The notes below the pieces were generated by a model. It searched no databases. It was not told where the DNA came from and saw only the letters and a program-made list of their open reading frames with translations. The position numbers and the translations under genes are program-made. A stretch of 64,000 nucleotides of DNA, taken from an uncultured Anaerolineales bacterium (GTDB lineage Bacteria > Chloroflexota > Anaerolineae > Anaerolineales > UBA6663). The DNA lies in the NCBI GenBank assembly GCA_937952305.1, contig CALFZO010000053.1, positions 124,001 through 188,000 of the forward strand, given 5' to 3'. Positions 24,531 to 32,842 of the stretch are shown in pieces; positions within the stretch are counted from its first letter, which is position 1, and each line of letters starts with the position of its first letter.

Positions 24531-26165
24531 ATGGCGCCGCCCGTCTCCGGGCCAGAACCGATCTCCCCGAACGGCGACGAGGGCCGCCTGCTCGCGTCCA
24601 TCCGCGCCATCCTGCTGTCCGAAGAACAGGAGCGGCTGCGCGGGCTGGCGCTGATCCTGGAAAACCTGCGCGGCGACCACGCCAGCCAGCTGGCCGCCCT
24701 GCAGTCCGAGGCCGCGGCCCTGCGCGCCGAGCTGGAACGCGTCCGCGCCGACGCGCGCGCCACCGACGCCCTCGCCCGCGACCTGCAGGCCGAGCTCGAG
24801 ATCCTGCGCCGCAAGACCCAGGCCGACTCGGAGGGCATGGTGGCGCGCGTGACGCCGGTGCTGGGCGACATGATCGGCCGCGCCATCCGTGACTCGCGCG
24901 ACGAGATGGCCGAAGCCATCGGGCCGCTCATGGGCGAGGCCATCCGCGTCCAAGTGCGCGAATCGCGCAACGACATGGTCGAGGCGCTCTACCCGGTTAT
25001 CGGCGCCACCGTCCAGCGCTCGGTGGCCGAGTTCGCGCGCGAGATGCAGCGCAACGTCGATGCCCGGCTCAAGGCGACCTTTGGCCCCGAGGGGGCGCTG
25101 CGCACCGCCGCCGCCCGGCTGCGCGGCGTTTCGCCCGGCGAGTTGGCCGTGCGCGAGGCGCTGCCGTTCCGCATCCGCGAGCTGTTCGTCATCCAGCATG
25201 GCTCCGGCCTGCTGGTGGCCCACAGCCATCCGGGCAGCGCCGACCTGAGCGACACGGCGCTGATCAGCGCCATGCTCACGGCCATCCGCGATTTCGTCCG
25301 CGACACCTTTGGGCCGGCCGCGGACGGCCAGGCCAAGGAACTCGACGAAGTCCAGTCCGGCGACAACCGCATCATCATCAGCAGCGGCCGCACCGTCTAC
25401 GCCGCCGTCGTGATCGAGGGCATCGAGCCGGAGGGCTTTCGCGCCCAGCTGCGCGAATTCGTCTCCAACCTGCACGTCAAACACGAACGCGCCCTGCGCC
25501 TGTACACGGGCGACCCCGCCACCCTGCCCAACCTGCAGCCCAAGATCGCGCGCCTGCTGGCCGAGACGGTCGGGTCCGCCAGCGGGCCGCGGCCGCTCTC
25601 GCGCGCGCAGCGCTACTGGCTGGGCGGCGCCGGCCTGGTCGGGATCTTGCTGGCCGGCCTGGCCTGCTTCTATTTCCAGTTCACGGTGGCGCTGATGCCG
25701 ATGGCCTTCCCGAGCGCGACGCCGACGCTGACGCCGACGCACACGCCGACACCCACGGCCACCACCACCGCCACCCCAACGCTCACGCCCAGCGCCACGG
25801 CCACGCCCACCTTCACGCCGACCTGGACGCCAACCCACACAGCCACGCCCACGCCCACCTTCACGCCCACCCATACGCCGACCCCGAGCCAGACGCCCAC
25901 CGCCACGCTGACGCCGACCCCGATCAAAGCCGAGGCGCGCGGCAACGTCTGGGTGCGGCCCGGCCCGACGCCGGCGGCGGCGCGCCTCGAAGTGCTGCTG
26001 CGCGACACGCCCGTGACGGTGCTGGCGATTTATGGGCCGTGGGCGCAGGTAGAATGGTTCCTGGACGGGCAGCGCCAGGTTGGCTGGGTGCCCACCTACT
26101 GGCTGACCCTGCGCGAGCCGGTGCCGGCTGACCGCGTGACGCCGACGCCGACGCGCTCGCGTTGA
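24531..26165 (+). CDS. Coiled-coil, longin-like, transmembrane protein with extracytoplasmic SH3b domain
   Basis: The 544-aa protein has several regions. Residues about 20-185 are coiled coil and repeated M-x2[15 protein letters not shown] helices. Residues about 210-330 form an alpha/beta domain ([21 protein letters not shown]...[16 protein letters not shown]) that could be a longin/roadblock-like fold. A transmembrane helix (about 365-390) is followed by a Thr-Pro-rich spacer, then a C-terminal bacterial SH3 domain (about 465-535; [16 protein letters not shown]). The architecture links a cytoplasmic GTPase-regulator-like module to an envelope-facing wall-binding module. The small GTPase gene starts 18 bp downstream. 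The longin assignment is by eye. Confidence 0.78.
   Translation: MAPPVSGPEPISPNGDEGRLLASIRAILLSEEQERLRGLALILENLRGDHASQLAALQSEAAALRAELERVRADARATDALARDLQAELEILRRKTQADSEGMVARVTPVLGDMIGRAIRDSRDEMAEAIGPLMGEAIRVQVRESRNDMVEALYPVIGATVQRSVAEFAREMQRNVDARLKATFGPEGALRTAAARLRGVSPGELAVREALPFRIRELFVIQHGSGLLVAHSHPGSADLSDTALISAMLTAIRDFVRDTFGPAADGQAKELDEVQSGDNRIIISSGRTVYAAVVIEGIEPEGFRAQLREFVSNLHVKHERALRLYTGDPATLPNLQPKIARLLAETVGSASGPRPLSRAQRYWLGGAGLVGILLAGLACFYFQFTVALMPMAFPSATPTLTPTHTPTPTATTTATPTLTPSATATPTFTPTWTPTHTATPTPTFTPTHTPTPSQTPTATLTPTPIKAEARGNVWVRPGPTPAAARLEVLLRDTPVTVLAIYGPWAQVEWFLDGQRQVGWVPTYWLTLREPVPADRVTPTPTRSR
25711..25925 (+). repeat. Thr-Pro-rich low-complexity coding repeat
   Basis: Short imperfect repeats of ACGCCGAC/ACGCCCACC encode a spacer of alternating T-P, with A, S and H, between the membrane helix and the SH3b domain of the surrounding gene. 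It is a protein linker, not a CRISPR or regulatory repeat. Confidence 0.85.
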
Positions 26166-26182
26166 AGGAGAGAGGCTCGAGC

Positions 26183-26689
26183 ATGACCGTGGTACAGCAA
26201 AAGATCTGCCTGCTGGGCGAGTTCGCGGTCGGCAAGACCAGCCTGGTGCGGCGCTTCGTCGAGGGCCGCTTCGACGACCGGTATCTCAGCACCATCGGCG
26301 TCAAGATCTCGCGCAAAGCCCTGCCCCGGCCCGCCGGCGAGCTGCTCCTGCTCATCTGGGACCTGGCCGGCGGCGACGAGTTCAGCCTGCAGTCCTCCTA
26401 CCTGCGCGGCGCGGCCGGCGCCCTGATCGCGTGCGACCTGACGCGGGCCAGCACCCTGGCCGCCTTCGACCGCTACACCGAGCAGCTCTGGGCGCTCAAC
26501 CCCGGCGCGCCCGTCGTCTTCATCGGCAACAAAGTAGATCTGGTGGCCGAGCGCGCGATCACGGATGCCGAGCTGCTGGCCGCCAGCCAGCGCCTGGGCG
26601 GGCCCTGCGTCCGGACCAGCGCCAAGACCGGCGAGCAGGTGGAAGCCGCGTTCGCGTTGTTGGCGGAACAGCTGGAGGCCCGCCGGTGA
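26183..26689 (+). CDS. Rab/Ras-like small GTPase
   Basis: The 168-aa single-domain GTPase has G1 GEFAVGKTS, a switch-I threonine in STIGVKIS, G3 WDLAGGDEF, G4 NKVD and G5 TSAKTG. In G3 the catalytic glutamine of Ras/Rab (DTAGQE) is replaced by Gly (DLAGGD), so hydrolysis probably depends on a partner protein. There is no C-terminal prenylation-type cysteine. The ATG at 26183 is preferred over TTG 26162, because a GGAGAGAGG stretch precedes it. It follows the longin-like TM gene and overlaps the PAS-GGDEF gene by 4 bp (GTGA), indicating one regulatory module comparable to MglA/MglB-type systems. Confidence 0.92.
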   Translation: MTVVQQKICLLGEFAVGKTSLVRRFVEGRFDDRYLSTIGVKISRKALPRPAGELLLLIWDLAGGDEFSLQSSYLRGAAGALIACDLTRASTLAAFDRYTEQLWALNPGAPVVFIGNKVDLVAERAITDAELLAASQRLGGPCVRTSAKTGEQVEAAFALLAEQLEARR

Positions 26690-27699
26690 CGGCGCCGACC
26701 AACCCCGCCGGCCCGGTGGACCTGTCGGCCCGCGCCGCCGCGGCCTTCAGCCGCCTCTACGGGCTGGCCTATGCGCGGGTGGGGCCCGACCTGACGATCC
26801 AGCAGGCCTCCCCGGCCTTCCTGGCCCTGGTGGACCAGCCGACGGCCTTGATCGGTCAACCGTTGAGCGCGGTGCTGTGGGAGTTTGTCGGCGCCGACGA
26901 GGCCCTGCGCCCGGTGCTGGCCGGGCAAAGCCCGCGCTATCAGCTTGAGCGCGTCAATCGCGAACTGCCGGACGGCCAGATCCACTACCTGACGTTTTGG
27001 GTGGTGCCTTGGTCTGAAACGCAGCCTGGCGCGGGGCTGATCGTCATCGTCGAAGACGCCGACCGCTTCGGCCAACTGGAGCAGAGCCTGGTACAGAGCC
27101 GCAACGAGCTCCATCTGGCCCAGGCCCAGCTGCTGCGCGCCAACCAGAAACTCGAACAACTGGCGACGACCGACGACCTGACCGGCCTGCCCAACCGGCG
27201 TTACTTCGAGCAGGCCTTGCGCCGGGAGCTTGACCGCGGCCAGCGCTATCGGCATGCCACGGCCCTGTTGCTGGCCGACGTCGACCAGTACAGCCCGTTC
27301 CGCGACCTGTACGGCAACCCGCTGGGCGACGAGGTGGTGAAGCTGGTGGCGCTCCTGCTGGCCGACCGGCTGCGCGGGGTGGATCGCCTGGCCCGCCTGG
27401 AGGCGGGCAGCTTCGCCCTGCTCTTGCCGGAAACCGATCTGCCGGGCGCCGCCGTGGTGGCGGAACGCCTGCGCGAACGCGTGGCGCGCGAGGCCGGGCC
27501 GGCCTTGACGGCGCAGCGGCCGGGTGCGGCCGACGGCGCCCAGTTTACGCTCTCGCTCGGGGTGGGCGCGGCGCCGGCCCAAGCCGCTACGCCGTCCGAA
27601 TTGTGGGACGTTGCGGATGCCGCGCTCACCCACGCCAAGGCCACCGGCCGCAATCGGTGGTCGACGACGCCTACCGCCTATGTCATTTCCTCTAAATGA
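26686..27699 (+). CDS. PAS protein with degenerate GGDEF domain
   Basis: The 337-aa protein starts at a GTG overlapping the GTPase stop by 4 bp. A PAS domain (about 20-130, containing LWEFVG and LERVNRELPDG) is followed by a coiled-coil linker and a GGDEF-fold domain (about 165-325: TTDDLTGLPNRRYFEQAL). The signature active-site loop, normally RYGGDEF, reads RLEAGSF, so the diguanylate cyclase site is lost. An I-site R-x2-D is present at LRGVDRL but probably not functional. It is therefore likely a sensor or scaffold rather than a c-di-GMP synthase. The PAS domain is paralogous to that of the next gene. Confidence 0.88.
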   Translation: MTAPTNPAGPVDLSARAAAAFSRLYGLAYARVGPDLTIQQASPAFLALVDQPTALIGQPLSAVLWEFVGADEALRPVLAGQSPRYQLERVNRELPDGQIHYLTFWVVPWSETQPGAGLIVIVEDADRFGQLEQSLVQSRNELHLAQAQLLRANQKLEQLATTDDLTGLPNRRYFEQALRRELDRGQRYRHATALLLADVDQYSPFRDLYGNPLGDEVVKLVALLLADRLRGVDRLARLEAGSFALLLPETDLPGAAVVAERLRERVAREAGPALTAQRPGAADGAQFTLSLGVGAAPAQAATPSELWDVADAALTHAKATGRNRWSTTPTAYVISSK

Positions 27700-28840
27700 C
27701 CCGGAGATGGCGCGGTTAGCCGCGCGCGTGACGCTGGAGCTGACGCACCGCCACCAGCTCGCCTTCGCCTTGATCGCGCCCGATCTCACCATCGTCCGGG
27801 CCTCGACCAACTTCGGCGCCTTCGCGCTCAACCGTGAGCGCGTCGAGGGGCGGCCGTTGACCGATGTGTTCTGGGAGTTCGTGGGCTCGGAGCCGGTGCT
27901 GACGGCCATCCTGCGCGGCGAGGACGCCCGCCTGACCTTGGAGCGCATCAACCGAGACGGGCCGGACGGGACGCCGCTCTATCTGACGCTGCAGGCCCTG
28001 CCGGTGGACAGCCAGCGGCCGGGAACCGGCCTGCTCTTGCTGGTGGAGGACACCACCGCCGCGACGCTGCTCGAACAGCGCATGGTCCACCACCACAACG
28101 AGCTGCGCCTGGCCCACGAGCAGCTGGAGAAAGTCTCGGCCGAGCTCTCCCGCCTGAACCAGCTCCGGTCGTTCCTGCTGGCGATGCTCGGCCACGACCT
28201 GCGCTCGCCGCTGACGGCGATCCAGTTGAACGCCGGGCTGGTGCGTAACGCGCTGACCGGCGACGCCGAGCAGGCGCGTACGGCCCTGGCCAATATCGGG
28301 CGCCAGGTGAATCTGCTGCACAATTTGATCGCCAACGTGATCGACTTGGAGCGCATCGAGCGCGGCCAGCTGGTGGTGCGGAGCATGCCCTGCGATGTCT
28401 GCCACCTCGTGCGCGATCTGGTCGAAACGGTCTACCCGGCTGCGGCGCGGCGCGGCCGCACGCTGCACCTGGAACTGGCCGACCCGGCGCTGGTGATCCC
28501 GGCCGACTCTGAACTGCTGCGTCAGGCGCTCCAGAACCTGATCGACAACGCCATGAAGTACACGGGCGGGGACGGCCAAATCCGCGTGACGGTGCGCCCG
28601 GAGGGCGAGTGGGCGGTTGTGGACGTGAGCGACAATGGCCCCGGCCTCGGCCAGCACCAGATGAAGCAGCTGTTTCAGCCGTACTACCGCGCCGATGGGT
28701 CGCGGCACAGCGAGGTCAAGGGCTATGGGCTGGGCCTCTTTATTGCCAAGACCCTTATCGAAGCCCACCGCGGCCAGGTAACCGTGCAGAGCGAGGCCGG
28801 CTGGGGCAGCACCTTCACCATCCGGCTGCCCCGCGCCTGA
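27680..28840 (+). CDS. PAS-domain sensor histidine kinase
   Basis: The 386-aa cytosolic kinase has a PAS domain (about 20-125; FWEFVG, LERINRDGPDG), a coiled coil and a HisKA domain with FLLAMLGHDLRSPLTAIQ (phosphoacceptor His172). The HATPase domain has N-box NLIDNAMKYT, G1 DVSDNGPGLG and G2 GYGLGLFIAK. The start at 27680 overlaps the previous gene by 20 bp; an internal ATG at 27707 is possible. No response regulator gene lies next to it, so the target is unknown or shared. Its PAS domain closely resembles that of the preceding degenerate-GGDEF protein, indicating a local duplication. Confidence 0.9.
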   Translation: MSFPLNDPEMARLAARVTLELTHRHQLAFALIAPDLTIVRASTNFGAFALNRERVEGRPLTDVFWEFVGSEPVLTAILRGEDARLTLERINRDGPDGTPLYLTLQALPVDSQRPGTGLLLLVEDTTAATLLEQRMVHHHNELRLAHEQLEKVSAELSRLNQLRSFLLAMLGHDLRSPLTAIQLNAGLVRNALTGDAEQARTALANIGRQVNLLHNLIANVIDLERIERGQLVVRSMPCDVCHLVRDLVETVYPAAARRGRTLHLELADPALVIPADSELLRQALQNLIDNAMKYTGGDGQIRVTVRPEGEWAVVDVSDNGPGLGQHQMKQLFQPYYRADGSRHSEVKGYGLGLFIAKTLIEAHRGQVTVQSEAGWGSTFTIRLPRA

Positions 28841-28889
28841 GCCGGCTCCCGCGGGGCTCGCCGCCCGGCGGCCGGCTGGGAAAACGCGG

Positions 28890-29657
28890 CTACAAAGCCC
28901 CGCCGACCGTCAACCCCCCATCCACCACCAGCGTCGCGCCGTTCACATAGTCGGACGCGGCCGAGGCCAGGAACAGCGCGGCCCCGGCCACGTCGTCCAC
29001 ACGGCCCAGCCGGCCGGCCCGGCCTTTGACCTCGGCCGCCAGGGCTTCATTCGTCCACAAGAGCGTGCTGAACTTGGTCTGGATCACGCCGGGCGCGATG
29101 GCGTTCACCTGCACGCCGCGCGGCCCCAACTCCTGCGCCAGGGCCTGGGTCAACATCAGGATCGCGGCCTTGGTCACGCTGTAGACGCCCATCATGCGGG
29201 CCGGCTCCAGCCCGGCGATGGAACTGATGTTGATGAGCTTGCCAGAACCGCGCCCAAGCATGAGCGGGGCCACCGCCTGGGCCAGCCATAGGTAGCCCAG
29301 CACGTTGGTCTGCAGGGTCTTTTGCCAGACCTCGTCGGTGGCGTCCAGCAGCGGCCCGAAGTGCGGATTCGTGGCGGCGTTGTTGACGGCGATGTCCACC
29401 GTGCCGAAGCGGTCCACGGTCTGCGCCACCAGCGCCTGCACTTGATCATGGCGGCCGGTGTGGCAGGCCGCGGCCAGGGCTGTGCCGCCGGCCGCGTTGA
29501 TCGAGTCAGCCACGGGCTGCGCGTTCTCCAGCGTCCGGCTGACGACGACGACGCGGGCGCCGGCGGCGGCGTAGGCGCGCGCAATCGCTTCGCCGATGCC
29601 GCGCGAACTGCCGGTGACGATGGCGACCTTGCCGGCGAGGGTAGCGCTGTCCGCCAT
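28890..29657 (-). CDS. Short-chain dehydrogenase/reductase (classical SDR)
   Basis: This 255-aa enzyme has TGSSRGIGEAI (dinucleotide-binding TGxxxGxG), a central NNAA, the catalytic Ser in NISSIAG and YSVTK as the Y-x3-K pair. The C-terminal VVDGGLTVGG is usual for classical SDRs. AAGGAG 5 nt upstream fixes the start at 29657. The Arg after VVSRT hints at NADP(H) use but is not decisive. Substrate is unknown. It is 23 bp downstream of the aminotransferase fusion gene on the same strand, so it may act on an amino-aldehyde or alcohol from that pathway. Confidence 0.93.
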   Translation of the reverse strand: MADSATLAGKVAIVTGSSRGIGEAIARAYAAAGARVVVVSRTLENAQPVADSINAAGGTALAAACHTGRHDQVQALVAQTVDRFGTVDIAVNNAATNPHFGPLLDATDEVWQKTLQTNVLGYLWLAQAVAPLMLGRGSGKLINISSIAGLEPARMMGVYSVTKAAILMLTQALAQELGPRGVQVNAIAPGVIQTKFSTLLWTNEALAAEVKGRAGRLGRVDDVAGAALFLASAASDYVNGATLVVDGGLTVGGAL

Positions 29658-29680
29658 AAAGCTCCTTTCCACGTGGGCGC

Positions 29681-32600
29681 TCAGTTCAACTCACCCAGGA
29701 CGCGGTCCAGCGCCTCCACGAAGAAGTCGGCGTTGGCGCGCGTGAAGACCAGCGGCGGCTTGATCTTGAGGATGTTGTAATGGTCGCCGGTCGGGTAGAC
29801 GAGGATGCCCAGGTCGCGCATGCGCTCGCAGACCGCCATCGCCTCTGGCGTCGCCGGCGTCTTGGCGGCCCGGTCACGCACCAGGTCCACGCCCAGGTAC
29901 AGGCCGTGGCCGTACACGGCGCCGATCAAGGCGTGCCGCTCCTGCAGCGCTTCCAGCCGGCCCTTGAAGTAGGCGCCGACGGCGCGGGCGTTGGCCTGCA
30001 GGCCTTCGTCGCGCATCACGTCCAGGACCGCCAGCCCGGCCTGGCAGGCGACGGCGTTGCCGCCAAAAGTGTTGAAATACGTGGCCTGGCGCCGGAAGGC
30101 CTCAGCGATGGCGGGTGTCGTGAGGACGGCCGAGACCGGGAAGCCGTTGCCCATCGGCTTGCCCATCGTCACCAGATCCGGCACCACGCCCTGCTGCTCG
30201 AAAGCCCAGAAGTGCGTGCCCAGGCGCCCAAAGCCCACCTGGACTTCGTCGGCGATGCACACGCCGCCGGCTGCGCGCACCAACGCATAGACGGCCGGGA
30301 AATAGCCGGCCGGCGGCAGCATCCCGCCCGGCGCACCGAGCAGGCATTCGGCGATGAAAGCGGCCGGCGCGCGCCCGGCCCCGCGCATCTGCTCCAGAAC
30401 GGCCGCCGCCTCGTCCGCGTACTTGCGCCCGGCCTCCGGGTCATCCGCACCGTAGCGGCCGCGATAGGTGTTGGGCGGGGGCACCGGGTGGATGTACGGT
30501 TTGGTGTTCTTCGCGTCGAGTGGATTGTCCAAGAGCGACGTGCTGACTTCATACACGGCCTGGGTGTTGCCGTGATAGGCGCCGTCGATGGCGAGCACGT
30601 CCTCGCGGCCGGTGTAGGCGCGGGCCAGGCGCAGGGCCAGGTCGTTGGCCTCGCTCCCGGAGCAGACGAAGAAGACCACGCTCAGCGCCGGCGGCATGAG
30701 CGCCTTCAGCCGCTCGGCGTACTCCACCAGGCTCGCGTACTGGAAGCGGTTGTTGGTGTTGAGCAGCGCCGTCTGGCGAGCCACGGCGGCCGTGACGCGC
30801 GGATGACTGTGGCCGACCTGGGCGACGTTGTTGAGGGCGTCCAGGTAGGCGCGCCCGGCATCGTCGATCAGGTATTGACGCCAGCCGCGCACGATCTGCA
30901 GCGGGCGCTGGTAGTACGTCTCCTGGGATTGGGCCAGCGCTTGCCGGCGGCGCGTGAACAACGCCGCGGCCTCGGGCGTGTCCGCGGCCGGCGCCAGGCC
31001 GGACACCCGCAGGATCAGGTTCGGGTCCGGGCACAGGCTCAACCACGCCGCTCGTTCAGCGCCCGCGGCCAGGCCCGGCAGGCTGGCCGGCAGCTCACAC
31101 GCCAGCTGCAGGTGCAGGTGCGCGGGCAGCGCGGCGTCCTCCGGGGCGGGCGCGATCCGGCCCAAGCGCGCGCCGCGCTCCAGGCTCTGCCCCGGCGTCA
31201 CGGCCGGGGACACGCCGGCATAGCGCGTGTAGAAGACCGGGCCGGCCTCGGGCGCGTGCCGCACGATCACTTCAGCCGGGCCGAGGCGGACCACGGTCCC
31301 GGCCAGCGGCGCCAGCACGGCCGCGCCAGCCGGCAGGAAGACGTCCACGCCCAGATGGATGGCCGCCGGCTCCTGGGCCTGATCGCCGCGCGTATACAAC
31401 AGGCGCGCCTCGGCGTAGCGCCCAAACGCCACACCCTGCCCGGCCGAACGCGCGCGGATCAAGGCGCGCACTTCGCTCGGCCGCTCCCAGGCGCCGGCTG
31501 TCAGCGCGTCCGAGGCGACGCCCAAGTTCAAGACAACCGGCGGGTAAGCGGTCAGGCTCACTTCCACCACCGGCCCGAGCGCAGCGGCGTTTGCGCTGAG
31601 CCAGGCCCGCACCGCCGGGCTCGTCGCGCCCGGCTCCAGGCCGCACGCCTCCCGGAACAGCGCGTGCGCGAGCTCTGGCGAGAGCGCCGCGATCCGCTCC
31701 AGCGTCGGCCACTCCAGGCGCAGGAACTCGGCCACGTAGGGGTTGTCCGGCTCGAGCGCAGCCTGCTGCGCGGCGCTGGTGGTGGTGGCGCACACGCGCA
31801 GGGCCACCAGCGGGAACAAGACGGCCAGCTCGGCCTCGGTCAACGGAAAGGCCTGGTGATAACGGCCGACCACACGCGCGGCCGCGGCCAGCGGCGCCTC
31901 CGGGGCGTGGCCGATCACCGTCGCCAGCAGCACCGCCAGCTCGCCGATGGTGTACGAATGCACCGTGTCGCCGAAATCGATCAGGCCGCTGACCGAGCGG
32001 CGCCCAGCCTCGTCGGCCTGGACGAGCAGGTTGTAGTCCACGATGTCGCCGTGGATGAGACTGCGGCGCAGTTCCGGCAGACGTGGCTCAGCCGCGGCCT
32101 CGAACTCGGCCAGCAGGCGCTCGATCAGGGCGCGGCGGTCGGCCTCGGCCACGTACTTCAGCCAGGTCTGGACGACGGCCTGGGCATGGCGCAGGTCCCA
32201 CTGGATGAACCGCTCGCCGGCCGGATGCGTGCAATCGGCCAGGTGCGCGCTGAGCCGGCCGGCCAGATCGCCGAGATCGTCCAGCAGCCTGGGCGGCAGG
32301 TGCCGCACCTCGACCAGGGTCTGCCCCGGCAAATAGGTGAGCAGCCGGACGAAGTGGCGTTCGCCGTCGTGCTCGGCGGACGTGATCCCGGCGCCGTCCA
32401 AAGTCGGCACGACGCGCGGCGTCGGAAAGGCCGGGTCGCGGTCCGCCAGGTGCCGCATGGCCTGGTTCTGCAGGTCCAGCGTCTCGAATGTCTCGTGGCG
32501 GTTGGCGATCTTGAGGACGTAGCGCTGGCCGTCCGGGCCGGTGACGCGGAAGTTCTGGTCCTGGAAACTGGTCAGCGGCTTGAGGTCGGTCACCGCCAGG

Positions 32601-32692
32601 CCGTAGCGCTCGCGCACCAGGGCTTGGGCCGCTTCCGGCGTGAAGGCCGGGCAGCGGATGGCGTGCTGAGCGAGGTTGAGGACGTCCGACAT
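29681..32692 (-). CDS. Trifunctional fusion: APH-family kinase, M23-like domain, class III aminotransferase/phospho-lyase
   Basis: The 1003-aa protein has three modules. Residues about 20-340 are an APH/HYKK-type kinase with HGDIVDYN (214-221) and LIDFGD (238-242). Residues about 385-545 are an M23 metallopeptidase-like beta domain retaining HLGVD and HLHLQL zinc-ligand patterns. Residues about 575-1003 are a class III PLP enzyme with VFFVCSGSEANDLA, IADEVQVGFGR and the PLP lysine in TMGKPMGNGFP. Fusions of this order led to the identification of human hydroxylysine kinase and the phospho-lyases ETNPPL/PHYKPL. The likely pathway is phosphorylation of an amino-alcohol followed by PLP-dependent elimination. 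The exact substrate is not readable from sequence. Confidence 0.88.
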   Translation of the reverse strand: MSDVLNLAQHAIRCPAFTPEAAQALVRERYGLAVTDLKPLTSFQDQNFRVTGPDGQRYVLKIANRHETFETLDLQNQAMRHLADRDPAFPTPRVVPTLDGAGITSAEHDGERHFVRLLTYLPGQTLVEVRHLPPRLLDDLGDLAGRLSAHLADCTHPAGERFIQWDLRHAQAVVQTWLKYVAEADRRALIERLLAEFEAAAEPRLPELRRSLIHGDIVDYNLLVQADEAGRRSVSGLIDFGDTVHSYTIGELAVLLATVIGHAPEAPLAAAARVVGRYHQAFPLTEAELAVLFPLVALRVCATTTSAAQQAALEPDNPYVAEFLRLEWPTLERIAALSPELAHALFREACGLEPGATSPAVRAWLSANAAALGPVVEVSLTAYPPVVLNLGVASDALTAGAWERPSEVRALIRARSAGQGVAFGRYAEARLLYTRGDQAQEPAAIHLGVDVFLPAGAAVLAPLAGTVVRLGPAEVIVRHAPEAGPVFYTRYAGVSPAVTPGQSLERGARLGRIAPAPEDAALPAHLHLQLACELPASLPGLAAGAERAAWLSLCPDPNLILRVSGLAPAADTPEAAALFTRRRQALAQSQETYYQRPLQIVRGWRQYLIDDAGRAYLDALNNVAQVGHSHPRVTAAVARQTALLNTNNRFQYASLVEYAERLKALMPPALSVVFFVCSGSEANDLALRLARAYTGREDVLAIDGAYHGNTQAVYEVSTSLLDNPLDAKNTKPYIHPVPPPNTYRGRYGADDPEAGRKYADEAAAVLEQMRGAGRAPAAFIAECLLGAPGGMLPPAGYFPAVYALVRAAGGVCIADEVQVGFGRLGTHFWAFEQQGVVPDLVTMGKPMGNGFPVSAVLTTPAIAEAFRRQATYFNTFGGNAVACQAGLAVLDVMRDEGLQANARAVGAYFKGRLEALQERHALIGAVYGHGLYLGVDLVRDRAAKTPATPEAMAVCERMRDLGILVYPTGDHYNILKIKPPLVFTRANADFFVEALDRVLGELN

Positions 32693-32842
32693 ACGCGCGT
32701 GCTCTCCGGCGAACGGGTTAGGGCCGCGGCTCAGCGCCGGGCGGCGTGGCGAAACAGGTTGTTTCTGCTATCATGGACGCGTTCGTCGGGCGGCCGACCC
32801 GACGCCCCGCTATTGTAATCGAACCACCGAAAGGAACCGCGT

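Noticed and set aside
25711..25925. Repetitive ACGCCGAC-type sequence resembling an array
   Set aside because: The units are short and irregular, in frame, and encode a Thr-Pro linker. There are no unique spacers, so it is not a CRISPR.
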